In this document: positions 1-10,030 of the stretch, piece by piece
Layout of the letters: every line of letters begins with the position of its first letter
Position numbering within the stretch: the stretch's first letter is position 1
Assembly: GCA_030035585.1 (NCBI GenBank)
Contig: CM057480.1
Location: 6,255,001-6,319,000 of the forward strand
Direction of reading: 5' to 3'
DNA from: Dugong dugon
Lineage: Eukaryota > Chordata > Mammalia > Sirenia > Dugongidae
DNA length: 64,000 nt
The notes under the pieces: model-generated
Database searches by the model: none
What the model was told of the DNA's origin: nothing
The model's input: the letters and a program-made list of their open reading frames with translations, nothing else
Made by a program: the position numbers and the translations under genes

Positions 1-691
1 CAAAAACAAAACTATGAACTAAGATTTCTATGTCTAGCAAAATTATTGTTAAAAAATGAAGGAGAAATTAAGACACTCCTAGATATACAAAAACTGACAG
101 AGTTTGTTACTAGCAGAACTGCCATATGAGAAACGCTAAAGGGTGTCCTTCTGGCTGGCGTGAAAGGACACTAAACAGTAACTCAAAGCCATACAAAGAT
201 ATAAAGACTCTGGTAAAGGTAACTACTTAGATAAAATAAAGTCAGTAATATTTTTTATATTACTCCTCTCTTTTTTTCATATATGATTTAAAACACAAAT
301 GCATAACAATAATTATATATCTCTCTTAATGGACACACAATGTATAAAGATGTAATTTTTGGAATAGAAACATAAATGGGGGAGGGGGAACTGAGCTGTA
401 TAAAAGCAGAATTTTGTATACTATTGAAACAAAATTTGTATTAATTAAAAGTAGATTGTTATAAATATGTTAATTGTAATCCCTATGGTCACCACTAATA
501 ACCTAAAAAAATATGGAAAAGGAAATGAGGGAATCAAAATGGTACACTTGAAAAAAAATCAATCAAACACAAAAGTGGGCAGTACTGAAGGAAATGAGAA
601 ACAAAAAAAAAAAATATGACGTATTACTAAGTGGAAGATGTCTTTCCTTATCATTAATCACTTTAAATGTAAATGGATTAAACTCACCAAT
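1..691 (+). repeat. L1 LINE fragment, sense orientation
   Basis: A-rich sequence resembling the end of ORF1 and start of ORF2 of a mammalian L1, heavily mutated with no long reading frame. The L1 resumes for about 30 bp at 1287 after a solo LTR insertion (the text around 675-691 and 1287-1320 reads as continuous L1). Family call is by recognition. Confidence 0.7.
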
Positions 692-1186
692 TGTGATCAT
701 TAAAGTTGTGTGTCAGCTTGGTTGGGCCATGATTCTTAGTGCTTTGCCAGTCACGATGTAGTTTGGCAGTTTTATACTGATGTGATCACCTCCATGATGA
801 AATCTGATATAATGTGATTACATCTATGATGGGACATGCTGTGAGTAGCCAATCAGTTGAAAGGGAGCTTCTTTGGGGGTGTGGCCTGCATCCACTATAA
901 GTGGACTTTCTGGCAAGGCTCTCAGGCTTTTGCTTGCTCTGGATCCTGCAGGTGACTTCTGTTCATCTGACCTCCAGCTCTTGGGACTTGAACTTGTGGC
1001 TTACCTGTCGATCTTGGGATTCATCAGCCTCTGCAGCCTGTGAGCCAGAGGCCTGTTGTCTGACCTGCTGATCTTGGGTTCACCAGCTCCTGTAGCTACG
1101 TGAGTCAGGAGAAGCTGCCGGCCTGACTCATGGACTTGGGACTTTCCAGCCTCTACAACTTTGTGAGCCATTTCCTTGATATAAAC

Positions 1187-1248
<62 letters not shown>

Positions 1249-1286
1249 CACTGGTTTTGCTTGTCTAGACAACCCAGCCTAAGACA
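692..1286 (+). mobile_element. Solo LTR of an ERV-L-type retrovirus
   Basis: Starts TGTGATCATT and ends CCTAAGACA. It is flanked by a perfect 5-bp direct repeat CCAAT at 687-691 and 1287-1291, as expected for retroviral integration into the surrounding L1. It is related to the LTRs at 4005, 17529 and 23528, and in its central block it resembles the 17529 subtype more than the other two. No internal retroviral sequence is attached, so it is a solo LTR left by LTR-LTR recombination. Confidence 0.9.
1187..1243. repeat. (CT)n(TA)n microsatellite inside the LTR
   Basis: A run of CT dinucleotides passes directly into a run of TA near the 3' end of the solo LTR. The copy at 23595-23625 has a GA run at the matching place on the opposite strand, so this site expands recurrently in the family. 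Confidence 0.95.
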
Positions 1287-1324
1287 CCAATTAAAAGACA
1301 AAGACTGGTAGAATGAATAAAAAA

Positions 1325-1552
1325 TTATTTAGCTGCTATCAAGTTGATTCTGGCTCATGGTGGTGACCCCCCGTATGTGTCAGAGTAGAACTGTACTTCA
1401 TAAAAATGGCCAATTTTTCAAAAGTAGATCACCAGGCCTTTCTTCCAAAGTGCCTCTGGGTGGACTCGAACCTCCAACCTTTTGGTTAGCAGCTGAATGC
1501 ATTAACCGTTTGCACCTCCCAAGGACTCCAACATACATCTATGTTTATTTCT
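1325..1552 (-). mobile_element. AfroSINE (tRNA-derived SINE)
   Basis: Minus-strand copy with the conserved box around 1460-1500 (complement of the GGTTCGA-type B-box region) and the RTE-like tail at the left end. The stretch 1553-1640 after it is AT-rich with ATAC/ACAC simple repeat and no other visible content. Confidence 0.85.
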
Positions 1553-1639
1553 GTATTACTTGTCTTTATACTATATACATACATACATAGACACATATAT
1601 ATATACACACACACATATATAAAGCATGTGTCCATAAGT

Positions 1640-1918
1640 GGTTCATATGGACACTTTGGACTCCAACTAGCAGGGCTCTATTAATTATTGATAGAAGAGT
1701 ACTGACATCTTCAACTATAAATATGTATTTGTCTGTTTCTTCGTTCAGATTTATTAGTTTTGTATTTTGGAGCCCTGTTGTTAAATATATACAAATTTAG
1801 GATTGTTATATCTTTTTGGAGAATTGACCCTTTTATTATTATGTTATGTCCCTACTTATTCCCAATAATACTCCTTTTCCTGAAGTATAATTTGTCTGAT
1901 ATTAACATGGCTACTGCA
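1640..1918 (-). repeat. L1 ORF2 fragment, antisense (left part of a split L1)
   Basis: Antisense L1 ORF2 sequence that stops at about 1918 and continues at 24118, where the text resumes in register with the L1 consensus as remembered. The 22.2 kb in between is nested later insertions. Boundary accurate to a few bases. Confidence 0.75.
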
Positions 1919-2822
1919 GTAGAAATGGATGACGTTTAACCATTTCAAGAGGTAGCGCGTGATCAACAACCAATAGTACTGAAGGAAAAAGTCCAAGCTG
2001 CACTGAAGGCACTGGTGAAAAACAAGCCTCTAGGAACTGACAGAATACCAACTGAGATGTTTCAACAATCAGATGCAATGCTGGAAGTGCTAACTCGGGT
2101 ATGCCAAGAAATTTGGAAGAGAGCTACCTGGCCAACCAACTGGAAGAGATCCATATTTATGCCCATTCCAAAGAAAGGTGATCCAACAGACTGCGTAAAT
2201 TCTAGAACAATATCATTAATATCAAACATAAGTAAAATTGTGCTGAAGATCATTCAAAAATGGTTGCAGCAATACATTGACTGGGAACTGCCAGAAATTC
2301 AAGCTGGATTCAGAAGAGAACGTGGAATGAGGGATATCATTGCTGATGTCAGATGGATCTTGGCTGAAAGTAGAGAATACCAGAAGATATTTACTTGTGT
2401 TTTCCTGACTATGCAAAGGCATTTGACTGTGTGCATTATAACGAATTATGGATAACATTGCAAAGAATGGGAATTTTAGAACACTTAATTATGCCCATGT
2501 GGATCTGTACATAGACCAAGAGGCAGTCATTCAAACAGAACAAGGGAATACTGCATGGTTTAAAATTAGAAAGTTATGTATAAAGGTTGTATCCATTCAC
2601 ATACTTATTCAATCTGTATGCTGAGCAAATAATCCGAGAAGCTGGAGTATATGAAGAAGAATGCGGCTTCAGGATTGTGAAGACTCATTAACAACTTGTG
2701 ATATGCAGATGACCCAACCTTGCTTGCTGGAAGTGAAGAGGACTTGAAGCACTTAGTAATGAAGATCAAAGACCACAGCCTTCAGTATGGATTACAGCTC
2801 AACATAAAGAAAACAAAAATCC
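1919..2822 (+). mobile_element. RTE-class LINE, reverse transcriptase part (piece 1 of 3)
   Basis: Non-LTR retrotransposon of the RTE/BovB class. The open stretch 2015-2455 carries reverse transcriptase blocks: PLGTDRIPTEMF near its start, SRTISLISNISK in the middle and QAGFRRERGMRD towards the end. After a frameshift near 2400, the catalytic YADD motif is encoded at 2702-2713. Several frameshifts and stops make it inactive. The element is cut by a LINE 3' end at 2823 and resumes at 3362, is cut again by the retrovirus at 4005, and its last bases are at 24096-24117. Confidence 0.85.
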
Positions 2823-3353
2823 AGACCACATAAACCAGTGACCAGAACTAGATGGTGCCTGGCTACCACCAATGACCACCCTGAGAGGGAACACAACAGA
2901 GAGTCCCTGATGGAGCAGGAGAAAAGTGAGGTACAGAACTCAAATTCTAGTAAAAAGAGCAGATGTAATGGTCTGACTGAGACTGGAGGGACCCTGGAAG
3001 ACATGGTCCCCAGACACTCTGTTAGTCCAAAACTAAAACCATTCCCAAGGCCCACTTCAGACAAAGATTAGACTGGACTATGGGACATAAAATGATACCC
3101 ATGAAGAGTATGCTTCTTAGTTCAAATAGATACATGAGACTGAATGGGCAGCTCCTGTCCAGAGGTGAGATGAGAAGGCAGAAAGGGACAGGAGGTGGTT
3201 GAATGGACATAGTAAATCCGGAGTGGAAAGGAGGAGTATGCTGTCACATTATAGACAGAGAAACTAGGGTCACATAACAATGTGTGTATAAATTTTTGTA
3301 TGAGAAACTAACTTGAGCTGTAGACTTTCACTTAAAGCACATTAAAAAAAAAA
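2823..3353 (+). mobile_element. 5'-truncated LINE 3' end inserted into the RTE element
   Basis: Shares its 3' end with the copies at 28085, 35515 and 55030 and ends in a poly(A) run. It is bounded by AAAAATCC at 2815-2822 and 3354-3361, a duplication that merges with the A tail. The RTE reading resumes directly after it. Same 3' end, variable 5' truncation, A tail and target duplication are typical of L1-type retrotransposition; the source family (probably a lineage-specific L1 3' UTR) is inferred. A short open frame at 2838-3071 is chance. Confidence 0.75.
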
Positions 3354-3361
3354 AAAAATCC

Positions 3362-4004
3362 TCACAACTGGACCAATAAGCAACATCATGATAAATGGAG
3401 AAAAGATTGAAGTTGTCAAGGATTTCATTTGACTTGGATCCACAATCAACGCTCATGGAAGTAGCAGTCAAGAAATCAAACAACGTATTGCATTGGGTGA
3501 ATCTGCTGCAAAAGACGTCTTTAAAGTGTTAAAAAGCAAAGCTGTCACCTTGAAGACTAAGGTGCATCTGACCCAAGTTATGGTATTTTCAGTCACTTCG
3601 TATGCATGCGAAAGCTGGACAATGAATAAGGAAGTCCAAAGAACAATTGATGCCTTTGAATTACGGTGTTGGCAAAGAATCTTGAATATACCATGGACTT
3701 TCAGAAGAATGAACAAGTCTGTCTTGGAAGAAGTACAGCCAGAATGCTCCTTAGGAGGGAGGATAATGAAACTTTACCTCATGTACTTTGGACACATTAT
3801 CAGGAGGGACCACTCCCTAGAGAAGGACATTATGCTAAGTAGAGAGTCATCGAAAAGAGGAAGACCCTCAATGAGATGGATTGACACAGTGGCTGCGACA
3901 ATGGGCTCAAACATAGCGATGATTGTGAGGATGGCGCAGGACTGGACGGTGTTTGTTCTGTTGTACGGAGGGGCACTATGAGATGGAACTGACTCAATGG
4001 CACC
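3362..4004 (+). mobile_element. RTE-class LINE, C-terminal part (piece 2 of 3)
   Basis: Continues the element from 2822. The open stretch 3493-3981 encodes the region downstream of the RT core, with the typical run SYACESWTM and, later, FELRCWQRILNIPW. It ends in the 3' UTR and loses its last bases at 4004 (text GGCACC), where the retroviral LTR starts. Other RTE copies in this window (31553, 40325, 57693) continue as CACCTAACAACAAC, which here is found at 24097. Confidence 0.9.
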
Positions 4005-4562
4005 TGTCTTAGGCTGGGTTCTCTAGAGATGTAAAACCAGTAAAGTGTATAAATACATAGAGAGAGTGAGAGATTTATATCAAGGAAATGGCTCACACAA
4101 TTTTTAAAGGCTGTAACATCCCAAGTCAGTGAGGCAGGAAAGAGGCTTCTCTGGACAGACGAAGACACAGAGGCTGGCGAACCCAATATCAGGAGAGCAG
4201 GGCTGTTGCAGGCTGTGAAGATCAGTGAATCTCCAGATTGGCAGGCAAGACGGCAGGTAATCTGCTCGCTCAAGTCCCAAGAACCAGAGGTCAGACAGAC
4301 AGAAGCCAGCTGAAGGATCTAGAACAAACAAAAGCCCTGGCAAGGAAAGCAGGAAGGACTAGGTGGTGGAGGGCAGAAAGATGAAGGCTAAGGGGGCAGT
4401 GAGCTGCCACAGGCCCCACCCCACCAGTACCACTCAAAGCAGATCCCATCACGGGAGTGATCACGTATCACATCTCAAGAGGGAAGTGATCACAACATTA
4501 TACGACTGACAAAACACTCAAATCATAGCCCAGCCAATTGACACACAATCCTAACCATCACA
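4005..4562 (-). repeat. Left outer LTR (3' LTR of the minus-strand provirus)
   Basis: 558 bp, TG...CA ended. Its block at about 4321-4437 (GC-rich, purine-rich on the plus strand) matches the LTR at 23528 and not the LTR at 17529. Left flank is the RTE tail with target duplication GCACC. Confidence 0.9.
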
Positions 4563-4576
4563 GTCCACCCCTTGTT
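4563..4576 (-). other. Polypurine tract of retroviral copy A
   Basis: On the minus strand a purine-rich AACAAGGGGTGGAC abuts the 3' LTR. The same tract sits at 18073-18086 next to the LTR at 17529. Position and composition fit the plus-strand primer site of reverse transcription. Confidence 0.65.
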
Positions 4577-4992
4577 AACTTGGCACCTGTACACATCTCC
4601 CCAAACCATACATAATCTCTGAATAATGACATTTACAAAGTCATACTTGAGCCCAACATGATACAATGAACACACACACAACCGAAAATGCACTAGCCTT
4701 GTTTACATCCTATATTTTGTAAGTGGAGAAAACAAAACTGTTTGATGCACTCATACAAATAAAAAATACTCATAAAAGTTACAGTCTTCTTTTCTGCAAC
4801 TGGTCATGTGGCTGTAAATGATATTTAGAACTACCTTCTTCCACCACCCATTCCATATTCCCTTTACCCTCAGCAAGCACCTCAGCTGGTCATGGTTCTT
4901 TGCCTGATGGGGTGACCCAAACCTTCATTCCTAAAGGTTCTGGGCCATTAATAGTCATGTCAGAATTGAGTTGCTATAGTTTTCCATTGACT

Positions 4993-5364
4993 TTAATCAC
5001 AGGACATGGTAGTACTAAGAGACACCCTAAGGGATCTCCTGCATTCCAGACATAACTCTTCTTTACCTCCATTATGTAATATCAATCCGATTTCCTCTTG
5101 GTAATCAGGATCAATCACACCAGCCAGTACGGTAACTCCTTTCTTTGCCTGTTGATCCAGAGGCATAAGGAGCCCAAAGTGGCCAGGTGGCATTTTTAGC
5201 TTCCAGTTCAATGGAGTAAGTGATGTGTCTCCAGGTGGGAGCATTCCTCCCTTTGGAACTAAGACCTCTAGACCTGCAGAGCATAAGGTAGTGGGAACAG
5301 GAAGCAAAAATCTTGCGAGTGGGTCACTAGGGGTAATAGTGAGTGGTGCCACACACATTTCCAC
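4993..5364 (-). pseudogene. dUTPase-like domain at the 3' end of retroviral pol (copy A)
   Basis: Open stretch of 123 codons. It shows dUTPase-type motifs in order: SAGLEV (motif 1, with Glu where Asp is usual), PPGHFGLL (start of motif 2 region) and GVIDPDY (motif 3), followed by ILHNGG (motif 4 region). A dUTPase placed after integrase is a known feature of the ERV-L class, and it supports that class here. Between it and the LTR there are only about 430 bp with no envelope-like frame, also typical of ERV-L. The frame upstream is broken, so no functional enzyme is expected. The matching region of copy C (about 18480-18860) is more broken. Confidence 0.7.
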
Positions 5365-5380
5365 CCACTGATTCCTGGAC

Positions 5381-6060
5381 TCATGAATCCTGGCTATGGA
5401 AGATACAGCACCATATACTGGATGCTGGTTTAAAGCATATACAGCCTCCTGGAGAACATTGCCCCCACCCTGCAGGGTATTGCTGCCTAGCTGACACTGT
5501 AATTGTGTCTTTAGGAGGCCATTCCATCATTCTATCAAGCCAGCAGCTTCGGGATGATGGGGAACATGGTAAGACCAGTGAATTCCATGAGCATGGGCCC
5601 ACTGTCACACTACATTTGCTGTGAAGTGAGTCCCATGATCTGAGGCAATGCTGTGTGGGATACCATGATGGTGGTAGTTTTGGCAGAAGCATTGAATTCA
5701 GGGAAGGCAAATCCATATCCAGAGTAAGTGTCTATTCCGGTAAGGACAAAATGCTGCCCTTTCTATGATGGAAGTGATCCAGCATAATTAATGTGTCACC
5801 CGGTTGCTGACTGATCATCTTGAGGGATGGTGCCATACTGGGGACTCAGTGTTGATTTCTGCTGCTGGCAGATTGGGCACTCAGCAGTGGCTGTAGCCAA
5901 GTCAGCCTTGGTGAGTAGAAGTCCATGTTGCTGGGCCCATGCATAACCTCCATCCCTGCCACCATGGCCACTTTGTTCATGAGCCCATTGAGCAATGATG
6001 GGAGTAGCTGGGGAAAGAGGATGACTGGTTTCCACAGAATGCATCATCCGATACACTGAC
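5381..6060 (-). pseudogene. Retroviral integrase remnant (copy A)
   Basis: The N-terminal zinc-binding part is open at 5796-6056, with a His-x-x-x...Cys-x-x-Cys arrangement (AQWAHEQSGHGG, then ECPICQQQ). The core domain follows at 5381-5800 but is broken by stops and frameshifts. It lies downstream of RNase H and upstream of the dUTPase-like domain in the minus-strand reading. Nearly the same sequence occurs at 18870-19590. Confidence 0.8.
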
Positions 6061-6099
6061 TATTAAAATCCTCCTCTGCTGAGGTCACCCTTTAGTGAG

Positions 6100-6800
6100 C
6101 ATTCACATGAGACACAAATATCTTCACTTCTTTGGCCCATTCAGAGAAGTCTGTCCACATACCTCTTCCCCATAAATCCTTGTCTCCAATCTTCCAGTCA
6201 TGCTCCTTCTAAGTCCTTGACCATCCAGCTAAACCACTGGCCACAGCTCATGAATCAGTATACATACAATCACACATATGGTCATTTCTCCTTCCAAGCA
6301 AAGTGAACAGCCAGGTGCACTGCTCACAGTTCTGCCTGTAAGGAGGATTTCCCTTCACCACTGTCCTTCAGGGAGGTCCCAGAAAGGGGCTGTAGTGCTG
6401 ACACTGCCCATTTTCGAGTAGTGCCTGCGTATCACACAGAACCATCTGTAAACCAGGCACGAGTTTTGTCTTCTTCAGTCACTGATCATAAGGAACTCCC
6501 CATGAGGCCATAGGTGCAGACTGGGAGATGGAAGGTAATGTGACAGGATTGGAGACCATGGGCATTTGGGCCACTTCCTCATGCAACTTACTTGTGCCTT
6601 CAGGTCCTGCTCAGGCGCCATTTCGTATATACCACTTCATTCAATGATGGAGTGCTGCTGTGCACATCCAACTTCATGACTCTGTGGGTCAGACAACACC
6701 CAGTTCATGATGGGCAGCTCAGGCCACACAGTGAATTGGTGTCCCATGGTTAAGCATTCAGTCTCTACTAAGGCCCAGTAACAAGCCAAAAGCTGTTTCT
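6100..6800 (-). pseudogene. Retroviral RNase H region remnant (copy A)
   Basis: No long frame. The nucleotide sequence matches the RNase H-coding region of copy C (19620-20300) and of plus-strand copy B (about 16860-17528). The part from about 6100 rightwards is the left arm of the inverted repeat. Confidence 0.65.
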
Positions 6801-6963
6801 CAAAAGGAGAGTAGTTATTTGTGGAGAATGCCAGGGCTTTGCTTCAAAATCCTAAGGGTCCATGCTGTGATTCACCAAGAAGGGCCTGTCCATCAAACAA
6901 GGATGGAGAAAAAGGCCTTGGCCAGATTAATGGCTGCATACCAGGTACCAGAGGATGTGTTAA
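6800..6963 (-). pseudogene. RT remnant with large deletion (copy A)
   Basis: Only the beginning of the RT region remains (right end), joined near 6890 to sequence well downstream. Compared with copy C about 650 bp are missing, including the YxDD catalytic site. At its right edge it is fused to an LTR fragment at 6963/6964, the same junction as in copy B. Confidence 0.7.
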
Positions 6964-7110
6964 TTTTCAGTCCACACCTCTAAGGAAACTCTTCTTCCAA
7001 CTGATTGGCTTCTCACATCAGATCACAAAATGGAGGATGACTACATAATGTCTGCCAAACGGCTGAGAATCATGGCCTACCCAAGTCGACACATAACATT
7101 AACCATCACA
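6964..7110 (-). repeat. LTR fragment (first ~145 bp of an LTR), copy A
   Basis: On the minus strand begins TGTGATGGTTAATG at 7110 and covers only the start of the LTR before joining RT sequence. It mirrors 15985-16129 in the opposite orientation. Confidence 0.8.
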
Positions 7111-7630
7111 GTGGTGATGAATGAAAATGTTACGAAGTAGATACTGGTGATGGTTGAATAAGATTGTGAAGGTACATAAAGCTACTATATTACACTCTTT
7201 AAAACTATTAAAACAAGTTTTATTTTATGAGAAATCTACCAGTTAAAACAGTATAAAGTGATGTGGAAAAATACAACGACGAAACAAAAAACTTCCCACT
7301 TGTGTGAGGAGAAGAAAGGGTCTGGTTTTGGAGCCCATGTTCCCTGGCTGTGAACGAGGAGCTGCTGCCCGAGGCAGAGCTGGAGATGGAGGACTTGGTG
7401 CTCTATGGAGCTTCAGTGTTGAGCAGGAGCAGGATCAACATCAACAGGTGGTCTGGGAGCCAGTTCTGGAGGTAGCCCAGGATGGCAATCCACCCCTCCA
7501 GCTGGCTGTCCGTCTGATGCTGGTGATGGAGCTGGTGATGGAATAGCTGGTGCACTCAGGGAGCTCCAGCGTTAGTGCAGGAGCAGGATCGACATCAGCA
7601 GGTGGTCCGGGAGCTGGTTGTGAAAATGAC
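7111..7630 (-). pseudogene. Inverted copy of the RALGDS-like 3' end
   Basis: On the minus strand this reads as two to three units of the 153-bp coding minisatellite (7630 to about 7350), then the 3' UTR-like sequence with a polyadenylation-type signal at 7218-7223, then the flank of the LTR fragment. It matches 15450-15984 on the plus strand over its whole length with scattered differences. Frame is not preserved. It forms the inner end of the inverted repeat. Confidence 0.85.
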
Positions 7631-9926
7631 CCACGTGGTCCCTGCGCCCAGGAGCTCACAATCTGTAGGGGAGACGAGAAGATGGATAAAAGCATGAAAA
7701 CAAACACAGGCAAAGAAAAGAGCATATTCTATAGAGAAAATAAAGCAGGGCGCTGTGAGATGAGGCTGGGGTGATGTCCGAGAGGCCTCACTAAGGTGAC
7801 ATTTATGTGTGACCAGAATGACAGGAGGGACCAGCCCTGCGTGAGTCTGGGGACAGCGTGCCAGGAAAAGACAGTTGGTGCAACGAGTGGGAGGCAGGCC
7901 TAAGTTTGTCCAGAGATGGGGTTGAAAAGCAGCCAGTGTGGCTGGAGCAAGCTGGGGAGAAGAGGAGGCAGGGAGGACAAGGACAGGTCTAGGACCCAGG
8001 ACCTAGTCGGCAGGAGGATGTGAAATTGTTCATTACAGATTAGTAAGTAAGCACAAGTAAACCTGGGTCATCTGCCCCCGTCAGGGATTGTGAACTTGAA
8101 AAGAGGCTTTGATTCTGTAGGAAGGTGCTGTGGGTTTGGGAGAGAGACAGACGCCAGCCACAGCTAGAAGCAGAGACTTTGATGTAGTGAAAAAAATGTG
8201 AAAATGTTCGCTACAGATGATCTGGTAAGCAGGTAAGCCCTGTGCTTACATTGCCTATTGGATAATCTGCCCCTGATAGCTACATGTAAGTCCAGCCCAC
8301 TGTTCTATGTTATCTCACATACACCTGCTGACGTCCCTGGGAAGAAGATGCTAGAATGAGCTCCACCATGTGGGTAGAGGGCCTGGGGAGGCTCTCAGAA
8401 GCACAAAGACTTGTCCAGGGTCACAGACTGATTAAGAGAGATGAGTTGTGTCTGAACCCAGCTCTGTCTGCTCAAAGCTGGGGCCCTGGCTGCACGCAGG
8501 CCTTCCCTGGGTTCTAGGTGGGGGGCTATGTTGGTGTCACTGTGCACAGTTATGGACATGGCATGGGGAGAGGTGAGCATTCAGCAGCCCAGAGGGGACT
8601 TTGGGGGGTTCTTATCTGAGGTCTCCCCAGGTCAGGGGACCAAGGACATGACCTCACTTCCTTGACGACAGAGTACATAGAACTTGGAACCCTGGTAACC
8701 AGGCACCCACAGCAGCCCCCTACCCAGCTCACTTGAGTGGAGACACTCGAGCTAGGAACATGTTTTCTTGTTGTCTCTCATTTTCCCTTGCATCGAAGCG
8801 TGAGAAATGCCGGGGTTCGACGCTTTCACAAAGGCTGAGACATGGTCTCATCACCCAACCACGAAGGCTCTGGGCGTTTACCAAAAGGAACCTGAAGGTA
8901 ACACAGGGTGGCCCAGGGCTGCCAGTCCAGGCCAGGCCACCACTGTGATCCTACCTGGGCAGCCCCACACCCCTCCCCCGGGTCACACCAGCCCTCAGGC
9001 CATGCCAGCCCTTGTCCTTGTGGGGTCCCTGGTAACGGGGGCAGGGAGGAAAGGAGGACAGAACGGATGAGGCAGAAAGTTGTTGGATGAGGCAGGGTCC
9101 ATTTGGGAGACAGGTGGGTGGGGGTCAGGGAAGGAGGCGCCATGTGATCTGGGCAGATTTGGGAGACAGGTGGGTGGGGGTCAGGGAAGGAGGCACCATG
9201 TGATCTGGGGAGATTTGGGAGACAGGTGGGTGGGGGTCGGGGAAGGAGGCACCATGTGATCTGGGGAGATTTGGGAGGGGAGAAGTGAGGACAATGATGA
9301 AAACGGTGCTGCTCCTTCAGGACTAGCACTCACTGGGCCAACCCCCAGCTCCATCCCCACAGCCCCTCACCATCTCTGGGTTCACGGGGCTGGGTCTGAC
9401 CTGGAGTGGGGTGTTGGGTGGGCCTAGTCCATCAGGTTGGGTGCCTTGGAGACTGGGAGCTGGGGTGGCAAAGGCGGAGACCTCCTTCACGTCCCTGCCC
9501 CAACCCCCCGATGACATAGAACTCTGGGACCTTAGTCAACCCAGGGGTCCCAGTTCAGACCAGGGCTTTAGGGAGGGACTGTCGGGGTCACAGGCCGAGT
9601 TGGCAGTCTCACCCGGGCCTTCTCTGAGACCCAGCTCACCCTGAGTGGGGCAGTCAACGCGCAGTCCTAGCTGCTGGCATTGCCTGGCTCACTGCTGACC
9701 CTGTGCAGCCCAGCTTCTCCTAGATCCTGCTGCAGTACTCAGAGGTGGATTTTTCTATCCCTGGACTTGGCTGGGGCTGGATGGTGCAGCCCCCAGGCTG
9801 ACCCACCCAGCATGTGGTATAGATGGGGAACTGGGGGATCCTCAGAGGCTCAGGGCACAAGGGTTTGAGGGGCAGAGAGGGAAGGAGGCGGCTCGCTCGG
9901 AGGGGCCCTTACTTCCTCCCTGGCAG
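7631..9926 (+). other. Upstream or intronic sequence of the RALGDS-like locus, no exon recognised
   Basis: GC-rich, non-repetitive sequence with short chance frames on both strands. Apart from the 56-bp tandem array at 9105 nothing is identified. It may hold 5' exons too diverged or short to see. It starts where the inverted repeat ends. Confidence 0.4.
9105..9275. repeat. 56-bp tandem repeat, three copies
   Basis: Units start at 9105, 9161 and 9217 (gggagacaggtgggtggggg) and differ from one another at only a few bases, followed by a partial fourth unit. Lies in putative intron sequence. Confidence 0.9.
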
Positions 9927-9932
9927 CTGCAG

Positions 9933-10030
9933 GCACTGACTCTGCAGAACGCCCCGCAGGAGATCCCCAAGGAGAAGGAGGACGGCATCATCTACTCGAT
10001 CTACCCCAAGAAAGGGGCCAGGAAGGGCTG
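9933..10030 (+). CDS. Possible upstream exon of the RALGDS-like gene
   Basis: After a pyrimidine-rich acceptor (…tggcag at 9926 or ctgcag at 9932) the sequence reads GIIYSIYPKKG, which resembles the short motif (GVIYSISLRK type) just upstream of the RasGEF N-terminal domain in RALGDS. The downstream border is weak (gtgcag at 10031), and splicing it to the exon at 11632 does not keep the phase. It may be a decayed exon or need another donor. Confidence 0.45.

Noticed and set aside
3830-4273. 147-codon minus-strand frame across the RTE-LTR junction
   Set aside because: Spans the boundary of two transposable elements, so it is chance.
4563-4992. Search for an envelope gene between dUTPase and LTR
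   Set aside because: Only about 430 bp with no long frame or membrane-segment pattern; ERV-L elements normally lack one.
8826-9329. 167-codon minus-strand frame
   Set aside because: Runs over the 56-bp tandem repeat and GC-rich intron sequence; Pro/Ser-rich periodic text with no family resemblance.
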